Of a DNA stretch of 7,245 bases, positions 1 through 5,495 are shown piece after piece (positions within the stretch are counted from its first letter, which is position 1; each line of letters starts with the position of its first letter). Below the pieces are notes generated by a model. It saw only the letters and a program-made list of their open reading frames with translations, searched no databases and was not told where the DNA came from. The DNA is from Clostridiales bacterium (GTDB lineage Bacteria > Bacillota > Clostridia > Christensenellales > Aristaeellaceae). Made by a program: the position numbers and the translations under genes. The DNA is taken from contig JALFHA010000260.1 in the NCBI GenBank assembly GCA_022776785.1, forward strand, positions 1 through 7,245. The letters are read 5' to 3'.

Positions 1-2
1 GC

Positions 3-1097
3 GGCGACGATCAGCTGGCTGCATGGCTGGGCCTGTACTCCGCCGGCACCGCGCCGACCGTCTCCATGCTGGACGTCGGCCAGATTCTCAACTACAGCGA
101 CTACATGTACAACTTCAACACCGGCGACACCGAGTGGATGAGCCAGGTGCTCACCGGCTGGGGCTATGTGCAGAAGGAAGGCTCCGACGCCATCTACGGC
201 ATCCCCAGCAGCATCCAGGGCTTCTCCCTGATGTACAACAAGCGCCTCGTGGCCGAGGTCATGGGTGAGGACTTCGACGTGACTACCGTCAACACCGTCG
301 ATAAGCTTGTCGCCTTCTTCGACAAGTTCGAGGAGGCCGGCATCCCGGCGACCGTCGTCTTCAGCGCGGACTGGGCGCTCGGCGCGCACTATCTGGGCTG
401 CCAGCTCTTCTCCGAGTGGCTGGGCGACAAGGACACGCAGCGCGCCATTCTCCAGGGCATGTACACCGGAGAGACGAAGCTGATGGAGCTCGAGCACTTC
501 AACAACCTGATGGACGTGTTCGACATCCTCAAGAAGTACAACATCAACAAGGCTGACCCGCTGGCCGACACGCAGGAGGCCGACCTTGAAATGCTGGCTA
601 CCGGCAAGACCGCGACCATGTTCCAGGGCGACTGGAACTGGCTCCAGATTCAGACCTTCGCCGTGCGCGACGATCTGGGCTTCATGCCGCTGCCGCTGAC
701 CAACGATGAAAACGATCCCCGCAACGGCATGATTCTGGGCTCCTCCCCGAAGGGCTACTGCGTGGACACCTACCAGAACACCCCCGAGCAGCAGGCTGCC
801 GGCGTTGAGCTGGCCAAGTGGCTGGCGCTGAGCGACGAGGGCAAGGACTTCATGGTCAACATGATCGGCTCCACGCTGCCCTTCACCGACGTCAAGGCCG
901 TCAACGAGAACCCGCTGGCCGTCTCCACGCAGGATTACCTGAACGCCGGCAAGGTTCTGGACATCAGCACCTACATCTGCGAGGCTCCGACGGACTTCTG
1001 GCTGGTGTGCGGCCCGTATATGCAGGCCTACCTCGCCGACCGGATGGACAGAGAGACGCTGGCTGCCGAGATTGAGGCGTACTTCCAGGATCTCTAA
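3..1097 (+). CDS. Extracellular sugar-binding protein of an ABC importer (5' partial)
   Basis: This is the substrate-binding component of a CUT1-type carbohydrate ABC importer (SBP_bac_1/8 family, MsmE/UgpB/LacE-like), which captures sugar outside the membrane and delivers it to the permeases. The frame is open from nt 3, so the gene starts upstream. The visible 364 residues lack the lipoprotein signal and roughly the first 70-90 residues expected for a ~440-residue family member. Family hallmarks are visible: a YGIPSSIQGFSLMYNKRL segment (hinge and ligand-cleft region), GKTATMFQGDWNW in the middle, LGFMPLPL after it, and a C-terminal helix rich in acidic residues ending in YFQDL. Tryptophans near the cleft fit sugar stacking. 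The stop is TAA. The two permease genes follow after a 90-nt gap with a hairpin. An internal ATG at nt 66 is in frame but is not a real start, because homologous-looking sequence continues upstream of it. The ligand cannot be read from the sequence; an oligosaccharide or glucoside is inferred from the neighbours. Confidence 0.93.
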   Translation, partial: GDDQLAAWLGLYSAGTAPTVSMLDVGQILNYSDYMYNFNTGDTEWMSQVLTGWGYVQKEGSDAIYGIPSSIQGFSLMYNKRLVAEVMGEDFDVTTVNTVDKLVAFFDKFEEAGIPATVVFSADWALGAHYLGCQLFSEWLGDKDTQRAILQGMYTGETKLMELEHFNNLMDVFDILKKYNINKADPLADTQEADLEMLATGKTATMFQGDWNWLQIQTFAVRDDLGFMPLPLTNDENDPRNGMILGSSPKGYCVDTYQNTPEQQAAGVELAKWLALSDEGKDFMVNMIGSTLPFTDVKAVNENPLAVSTQDYLNAGKVLDISTYICEAPTDFWLVCGPYMQAYLADRMDRETLAAEIEAYFQDL

Positions 1098-1118
1098 TCA
1101 TTCACAGCATGGCAACTG

Positions 1119-1165
1119 GGACGGGCAGGGCTTATGGGACGATAGGCGCTGCCCGTCCTTTCTTT
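1119..1165 (+). terminator. GC-rich hairpin with T-rich 3' side between binding-protein and permease genes
   Basis: A perfect 10-bp inverted repeat (GGACGGGCAG at 1119-1128, CTGCCCGTCC at 1149-1158) with a 20-nt loop is followed directly by TTTCTTT. It lies between the binding-protein stop and the permease ribosome binding site. By position it resembles the intercistronic stems found after binding-protein genes in other sugar ABC operons, where partial termination or 3'-end protection gives more binding protein than permease. The T-run is interrupted by a C, so read-through is likely. Whether it terminates or only stabilises the mRNA is inference. Confidence 0.6.
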
Positions 1166-1187
1166 CCCGAAAGGAGGACGAACTCGT

Positions 1188-2069
1188 ATGCTGAGCGCAC
1201 AGAAGAAAGACACATGGAAGCTCATCCTGCTCTTCTTCATGCCGGCTGTGCTCATCTGGGTGACGACGATGGTGATTCCGTTCATCTACGGCATCTGGAT
1301 TTCCTTCGTCAAGTGGGACGGCATCGGCAGCAACTACACCTATGTCGGTCTTGCCAACTACGCCAAGATCTTTAAAAGCGCGAAATTCTTCCAGTCCCTC
1401 AGCCGCACTGCGGTCTACACCGTGGGCACGGTGGTGCTGAGCAACATCCTCGGCCTTGCGCTGGGCCTGCTACTGACCAGCGCGCTCAAGGCGCGCAACT
1501 TCTTCCGCACCGCGATCTTCGTGCCCAACGTCATCGGCGGCGTGGCGATGGGCTATATCTGGAAATACATCTTCCACTACGGCTTCACGGCTGTGGGCAA
1601 GGCGATGGGCATCGAATGGCTCTCCAAGTCCATGCTCTCCGACCCCACCACGGCCATGATCGCCCTGATTATCGTCTCCTCGTGGCAGCTGAGCGCATAC
1701 CTGATGATTATCTACGTCGCAGGCTTCACCAACGTGCCCGGCGAGCTGATTGAGGCGGCACGCGTCGATGGCGCCAGCTCGTGGAAGACCTTCTGGAACG
1801 TGCGCCTGCCGATGATTCGCTCCTCCATCACCATCTGTCTGTTCCTGGCCATCGTCCGCTCGTTCATGGTCTTCGAGGTCAACATGTCGCTGACCGATGG
1901 CGGCCCGTTCAACAGCACCGAGATGATCGCCTACCGCATCTACAATACCGCGTTTGTCAGCCTCAAGTTCGGCGACGCGCAGGCGCAGGCCGTCGTGCTG
2001 TTTGTCATCGTGGCGCTGATTTCCGTGCTCCAGGCCTATCTTACCTCTCGAAAGGAGGTTGAGCTGTGA
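1188..2069 (+). CDS. Sugar ABC transporter permease, MalF/UgpA type
   Basis: This is one of the two membrane-spanning subunits of the CUT1 sugar importer. The 293-residue product has about six hydrophobic segments (roughly residues 12-40, 74-98, 108-130, 154-180, 211-232 and 264-286). It carries the cytoplasmic EAA loop that docks on the ATPase, EAARVDGASSWKTFWNVRLP at about residues 189-208. The MSLTDGGPFNSTEMIAYRIY stretch at about 233-252 is typical of the MalF/UgpA/LacF side of the pair. The length is normal for the short Gram-positive form, which lacks the large periplasmic loop of E. coli MalF. The ATG start at 1188 is supported by AAGGAGG at 1171-1177, ten bases upstream. Its TGA overlaps the start of the next permease gene, indicating translational coupling. 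All nine arginine codons are CGN, unlike the downstream esterases. Confidence 0.95.
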   Translation: MLSAQKKDTWKLILLFFMPAVLIWVTTMVIPFIYGIWISFVKWDGIGSNYTYVGLANYAKIFKSAKFFQSLSRTAVYTVGTVVLSNILGLALGLLLTSALKARNFFRTAIFVPNVIGGVAMGYIWKYIFHYGFTAVGKAMGIEWLSKSMLSDPTTAMIALIIVSSWQLSAYLMIIYVAGFTNVPGELIEAARVDGASSWKTFWNVRLPMIRSSITICLFLAIVRSFMVFEVNMSLTDGGPFNSTEMIAYRIYNTAFVSLKFGDAQAQAVVLFVIVALISVLQAYLTSRKEVEL

Positions 2070-2071
2070 TG
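2051..2071 (+). promoter_or_regulatory. Ribosome binding site inside the upstream permease gene and coupled start
   Basis: AAAGGAGG at 2051-2058 lies within the last codons of the first permease gene and serves the second. The stop TGA (2067-2069) shares its A with the ATG at 2069-2071, and a GTG lies immediately before the ATG at 2066. The arrangement points to re-initiation by ribosomes finishing the upstream gene, giving roughly equal amounts of the two permeases. Confidence 0.75.
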
Positions 2072-2896
2072 AAGGCAAAGCGTATGCAAATCATCCTGCT
2101 GGTTCTTGCGCTCTTCGCCACGGTCTTCTATCTGTTTCCCTTCCTGCTGATGCTGCTCAACTCCCTGAAGACCACGGGTGAATTCACCAGCAATCCCTTC
2201 GCGCTGCCCACCGCGCTGCAGTTCGGCAACTATCCCAAGGCCATTGAGCAGATGCACTTCTTCACCTCGCTGAAGAACTCGCTTGTCATCACGATCTGCG
2301 TCTGCGCGCTGACCTCGCTCTTTGGCCCGATGGCCGCCTATGCGGTCAGCCGCGTGAAGCACCCGTTCGTTTCCGTCCTCTATTACCTGATGATTGCCTC
2401 CATGTGCGCGCCCTTTCAGGCGTACATGATTCCGCTGGTTAAGCTCTACGCCTCCACGCTGGGTCTGAACAACAGCCCGATTCCGGTCATCTACATCGGT
2501 GTGGGCCTGAACATCTGCTTCTCGATCTTCCTGGTGCGCGGCTTCCTGAACTCCATTCCGCGCGAGATCGACGAGGCGGCGCTCATTGACGGCTGCGGCT
2601 GTATGCGCCTGTATTTCAGCATCATCCTGCCCATGCTCACGCCGATTCTCATCACGCTGCTCGTGTTCGTGGCGATGGGCGTGTGGAATGACTACCTGCT
2701 CTCCAGCCTGTTCCTCAACACACAGGAGAAGCGCACGCTGCCGATGATGATCCGCGTGTTCTGCGCACAGTACTCCAACGACTATTCCCCGATGATGGCG
2801 GGCCTGATGATGTCCATTCTGCCGATGCTGGCGTTCTACCTCGTCGAGCAGAAGCACATCCTCGAGGGCGTCGTTCAGGGGGCCGTCAAGGGCTGA
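2069..2896 (+). CDS. Sugar ABC transporter permease, MalG/UgpE type
   Basis: This is the partner membrane subunit, forming the translocation channel with the preceding permease. The product is 275 residues from ATG 2069. It has about six membrane segments (roughly 8-32, 68-92, 102-122, 138-158, 186-206 and 240-260). The EAA loop EAALIDGCGCMRLYFSIILP lies at about 169-188, and the C-terminal signature QKHILEGVVQGAVKG matches the QKY-type tail of MalG-like proteins. A GTG at 2066 is in frame directly before the ATG. I prefer the ATG because it overlaps the upstream stop as TGATG and sits ten bases from AAAGGAGG (2051-2058), the same spacing as the first permease; the GTG start would add one residue. 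No ATP-binding subunit is encoded nearby in the window, so a shared MsmX-type ATPase encoded elsewhere is likely. Confidence 0.95.
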   Translation: MKAKRMQIILLVLALFATVFYLFPFLLMLLNSLKTTGEFTSNPFALPTALQFGNYPKAIEQMHFFTSLKNSLVITICVCALTSLFGPMAAYAVSRVKHPFVSVLYYLMIASMCAPFQAYMIPLVKLYASTLGLNNSPIPVIYIGVGLNICFSIFLVRGFLNSIPREIDEAALIDGCGCMRLYFSIILPMLTPILITLLVFVAMGVWNDYLLSSLFLNTQEKRTLPMMIRVFCAQYSNDYSPMMAGLMMSILPMLAFYLVEQKHILEGVVQGAVKG

Positions 2897-2932
2897 CCCG
2901 GGCGGCAGCTATCGCTGATTAAGGAGGATTTC

Positions 2933-3715
2933 ATGGCAAACCTTCATCTCAATTTCAGGTCGGACAGCATTTCGCGCAGCGTGTATCCCGTGGTCTTCCT
3001 GCCGGACTACAACGGCTGGAATGACTGCAGGCCGCCGTACCGCACGCTGTATTTCCTGCCCGGCTATTCCGGCGGCGGTCTGGAAACCGCCACCTTCACC
3101 AATTTTGCGCTCTATTCCGCACTTTACGGCATCGCCATCGTGCTGGTGGACGGCGAAAACTCCTTCTATCTGGACGATGAGCAACGCGGGGCCATGTTCA
3201 GCCAGTACGCCGGGCAGGAGATTGTGGAGGCGACGCGCGCGCTGCTTCCGCTCTCTCACAGGCGGGAGGATACCTACATCGGCGGCATCTCGATGGGCGG
3301 CTACGGCGCGCTTGTCAACGGCCTGCGCTATGCGGACACCTTCAGCAAAATTGCGATGCTCTCCCCGGCGCTGGAGATGCACAGGCGTCAGCGCGAAAAC
3401 CCGGCGCTCTGCCCGATTCGTCTGGGCGAGCTGGAGGGGGCCATCGGCACGGAGGAGTCGCTCGCGGGCACCTACAAGGACCATCTGTTTGCCAGCCGTC
3501 AGGCGATTGAAAGGGGCAATCTGCCCGAGATCTTCCTGGGCTGCGGCAGGCAGGATGAGCTTGTGCTCCCGGCCAGCAGGCGCTACAGGGACGCGATGGA
3601 GGCGCTCGGTCATCCCATCGCCTATTACGAGGCGGAGGGGCAGCACGATCACACGTTCTGGAAGCAGGCGCTCACGCCGCTGTGCGAGTTCCTGAATCAA
3701 AGGGGAGGGGAATAA
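2933..3715 (+). CDS. Alpha/beta-hydrolase esterase, esterase D / tributyrin-esterase-like (first paralogue)
   Basis: This is a putative cytosolic carboxylesterase of the Esterase (PF00756-type) group, which includes S-formylglutathione hydrolase, acetyl-ester and tributyrin esterases. The product has 260 residues. The nucleophile elbow is GISMGGYGA with Ser120. Asp208 in CGRQDEL is the likely acid residue, and His238 in QHDHTFW is the likely catalytic base, matching the family's H-x-x-x-F-W ending. The loop FLPGYSG at 41-47 should supply the oxyanion hole. No signal peptide or membrane segment is seen, so it acts inside the cell. The ATG is preceded by AAGGAGG (2921-2927), five bases away. 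It lies 36 nt after the permeases and is followed after 3 nt by a paralogue. In this operon a role removing acetyl or other acyl groups from the imported sugar is inferred; the acyl group and sugar are not known. Nine of 20 arginine codons are AGG. Confidence 0.88.
   Translation: MANLHLNFRSDSISRSVYPVVFLPDYNGWNDCRPPYRTLYFLPGYSGGGLETATFTNFALYSALYGIAIVLVDGENSFYLDDEQRGAMFSQYAGQEIVEATRALLPLSHRREDTYIGGISMGGYGALVNGLRYADTFSKIAMLSPALEMHRRQRENPALCPIRLGELEGAIGTEESLAGTYKDHLFASRQAIERGNLPEIFLGCGRQDELVLPASRRYRDAMEALGHPIAYYEAEGQHDHTFWKQALTPLCEFLNQRGGE
3251..3310 (+). repeat. Nearly identical 60-bp core shared by the two esterase genes (copy 1)
   Basis: This segment encodes L107 to A126 of the first esterase, including the catalytic GISMGGYGA elbow. 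It matches nt 4037-4096 of the second esterase at 58 of 60 bases. Both differences are silent (TCT/TCC and TAC/TAT), and 47 bases in a row are identical. Flanking sequence is far more diverged. Confidence 0.9.
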
Positions 3716-3718
3716 GGC

Positions 3719-4501
3719 ATGTATATCCGCACGACCTTCAAATCCAAGATGCTCATGCGCGCCGTGGAGGCGCATGTTCTCCTGCCCTTCCACGACGGCT
3801 ATCCGGATACGCCCGCGCCCTTTCCGACGCTGTACTTCCTTCCGGGCTATTCCGGCAATGCGGAGGAAATCGTCACCTGTCTGCCCATGCGCCAGATGAG
3901 CGCGAGGCATGGCATCGCCGTTGTGATTCCCGACGGCGAAAACTCCTTCTATTCGGATCATCCCGAGCGCGCGACGCTGCACGGCAGCTTCGTGGAAAAG
4001 GAGCTGGTGGAGATCACCCGCGCGCTGTTCCCGCAGCTCTCCCACAGGCGGGAGGATACCTACATCGGCGGCATCTCGATGGGCGGCTATGGCGCGGCGG
4101 TGCATGGCCTGCACGCGCACGAAACGTTCTCCAAAATCGTGATGATGTCCCCGGCCATCGAGGCGGACAAGCTCTTCAACCCTGAGGATGACGGCAAGGA
4201 GGGGGCTGTGCCCAGCATCCTCTTTGACAGCGTGCTCGGCGGCGAGCAGGCGTACCGGAATTCCTGCATGAACCCGCGCAAGGCCGTGGCTGACCTGAAG
4301 GCGGAGGGCGCGGAGATTCCGGACATGTACATGTGCTGCGGCCTGCAGGATACGCTGGTGTACGATGCCTGCAGGAGCTTCCGCACCTACCTTGAGGAGC
4401 AGAACGTGCCGATGGCCTATGTGGAAGGCGACGGCCTGCACATGCTGCCCTACTGGGATGAACAGCTCGAGGGGTGCTTCGCTTTCCTCAGGAGGGGCTG
4501 A
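3719..4501 (+). CDS. Alpha/beta-hydrolase esterase, esterase D / tributyrin-esterase-like (second paralogue)
   Basis: This is a second intracellular esterase of the same family and exactly the same length (260 residues) as its upstream neighbour, so the pair comes from a tandem duplication. Ser120 sits in GISMGGYGA. Asp211 in CGLQDTL and His241 in GLHMLPYW complete the likely triad, and FLPGYSG at 40-46 is the oxyanion loop. The DGENSFY strand is shared with the first copy. The cap region (about residues 148-200) and the last 50 residues differ strongly between the two: for example, this copy has KLFNPEDDGKEGAVPSILFD where the other has an RRQRENPALCPIRLGELEG region. This suggests different acyl or sugar preferences. 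There is no signal peptide. The start is three bases after the previous stop, with the purine-rich AGGGGAGGGG at 3701-3710 as ribosome binding site. Substrate is unknown. Confidence 0.88.
   Translation: MYIRTTFKSKMLMRAVEAHVLLPFHDGYPDTPAPFPTLYFLPGYSGNAEEIVTCLPMRQMSARHGIAVVIPDGENSFYSDHPERATLHGSFVEKELVEITRALFPQLSHRREDTYIGGISMGGYGAAVHGLHAHETFSKIVMMSPAIEADKLFNPEDDGKEGAVPSILFDSVLGGEQAYRNSCMNPRKAVADLKAEGAEIPDMYMCCGLQDTLVYDACRSFRTYLEEQNVPMAYVEGDGLHMLPYWDEQLEGCFAFLRRG
4037..4096 (+). repeat. Nearly identical 60-bp core shared by the two esterase genes (copy 2)
   Basis: This is the counterpart of nt 3251-3310, encoding L107 to A126 of the second esterase. A second, shorter identical block (21 bases coding DGENSFY) lies at 3149-3169 and 3932-3952. 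Confidence 0.9.
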
Positions 4502-4540
4502 ATTCCCCGGGCAAGACCGTTTCTGGAAGGATGAATCGAT

Positions 4541-5479
4541 ATGGATATACTGGAGCTTCTGAACCGGCCGTGGCAGCCGCCCGAGCTTCCCGCGGACATT
4601 CCGCACGGCGATATGCCGGGCGACAAGGTTGTCATCGGCGGGGAGCACATCGCCAAGGCCAACACGCTCTTTCCGCCGTTTCTCAGGCAGCTGGGGCCCG
4701 TGCTGTCCGCCAGCCCTGCCTGCCGCGCGGTGGTCGCCGTCTGCGGCGGCTCCGGCGTGGGCAAGAGCGAAACGGCTTCGCTGCTGAGCTACTATCTGCG
4801 CGAGATGGGCGTCGGCAGCTATACGCTCTCCGGCGACAACTACCCGCACCGCATCCCCCGGGACAACGACGCGGAGCGCGTGCGCGTGTACAGGACGGGC
4901 GGACTGCGCGGCCTCGTCGCTGCGGGTCTGTGTACGCCGGAGGTCTGCGCGGCGCTGCGCGGCCTCTGGCTACGCGACACGGACGCCGAGCCCGCACAGG
5001 CGGATGCTGCGCCGTGGCTGTCCGTCTACCAGCGCGCCGGCCGCCGGGCGCTGAGCGGCTATCTCGGCACGCCGGGCGAAATCGACTTTGACGAGGTCAG
5101 CGGCATCATCGCGCGCTTCAAGCAGGGGGCGCCGAGCCTGATGCTCAAGCGCATGGGCCGCGAGACGGCTGAGCTTTGGTATGATGAGGTGGATGTGCGC
5201 GACACGCAGGTGCTCATCATCGAGTGGACGCACGGCAACAGCGACTTCATCGAGGGCGTGGACATTCCCATCCTGCTCAACAGCACCCCGCAGGAGACGC
5301 TGGCGCACAGGCGTGAGCGCAGCCGCGACGGCAAGCCGGACAGCGCGTTCATCACGATGGTGCTGGAGCTGGAGCAGCGCAAGCTGGAGAGCCAGGCGCA
5401 CAAGGCCAGGCTCATCCTCTCTAAGAGCGGCGAGCTGCTGACCTATGACGAATACCGCCATCTGATGGCCGGGGCGTAA
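4541..5479 (+). CDS. P-loop small-molecule kinase (uridine kinase / phosphoribulokinase / APS-kinase-like), substrate unknown
   Basis: The 312-residue product has a clear Walker A, GGSGVGKS at 69-76. LSGDNYP at 96-102 recalls both the DGDN motif of adenylylsulfate kinases and the substrate aspartate loop of uridine kinases. LIIEWTHG at 225-232 is placed like the Walker-B-side VxEGxH strand of phosphoribulokinase and uridine kinase. The arginine-rich stretch AHRRERSRDGK at 255-265 fits a LID that closes over ATP. The first ~60 residues and the 103-225 middle are family-specific and I do not recognise them. It is soluble, with no signal peptide. GGAAGGA at 4525-4531 is a moderate ribosome binding site nine bases before the ATG, and the gene sits between the esterases and the phosphorylase. 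A sulfate-assimilation role is unlikely, as no other sulfate genes are present. Phosphorylation of a product of the phosphorylase (a sugar, polyol or glycerate) is the contextual guess; plant-type glycerate kinase is also a P-loop enzyme of this broad fold. Confidence 0.8.
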   Translation: MDILELLNRPWQPPELPADIPHGDMPGDKVVIGGEHIAKANTLFPPFLRQLGPVLSASPACRAVVAVCGGSGVGKSETASLLSYYLREMGVGSYTLSGDNYPHRIPRDNDAERVRVYRTGGLRGLVAAGLCTPEVCAALRGLWLRDTDAEPAQADAAPWLSVYQRAGRRALSGYLGTPGEIDFDEVSGIIARFKQGAPSLMLKRMGRETAELWYDEVDVRDTQVLIIEWTHGNSDFIEGVDIPILLNSTPQETLAHRRERSRDGKPDSAFITMVLELEQRKLESQAHKARLILSKSGELLTYDEYRHLMAGA

Positions 5480-5495
5480 GGAGGGCTGCAAGGTG
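5477..5495 (+). promoter_or_regulatory. Ribosome binding site overlapping the kinase stop; decides a GTG start
   Basis: The kinase stop TAA (5477-5479) forms the first bases of TAAGGAGGG. The GTG at 5493-5495 is eight bases after AAGGAGG (5478-5484). The next in-frame ATG, at 5508, would be 23 bases away, so the GTG is the likely start. Sharing stop and ribosome binding site suggests coupled translation of kinase and phosphorylase. Confidence 0.75.

Noticed and set aside
66..68. ATG as the start of the binding-protein gene
   Set aside because: The frame is open to the window edge with plausible binding-protein sequence before it, and no ribosome binding site or signal peptide follows. The gene is cut by the window.
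2036..2857. Minus-strand open frame (273 codons) antisense to the second permease
   Set aside because: Its composition (His, Arg, Gln, Glu rich) is that of the complement of membrane-protein codons. No ribosome binding site or domain was recognised.
2906..2917. Small CAGC/GCTG inverted repeat before the first esterase
   Set aside because: A four-base stem with no T-run is expected by chance and is too weak to be called a regulatory structure.
3021..3695. Plus-strand alternative frame (224 codons) inside the first esterase
   Set aside because: It has a low-complexity Arg/Ala/Ser composition and overlaps a frame with a complete esterase triad. It is a GC-driven shadow.
2909..4849. Long minus-strand open frame (646 codons) antisense to both esterases and the start of the kinase
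   Set aside because: The product is rich in Arg, Ala and His with no recognisable domain. It repeats itself only because the two esterases are in the same sense frame and share sequence. High GC explains the lack of stops, and the sense genes have motifs and ribosome binding sites.
4474..5091. Alternative plus-strand frame overlapping the end of the second esterase and the kinase
   Set aside because: It has an arginine- and alanine-rich composition without motifs. The kinase frame in the same DNA has a Walker A and family motifs.
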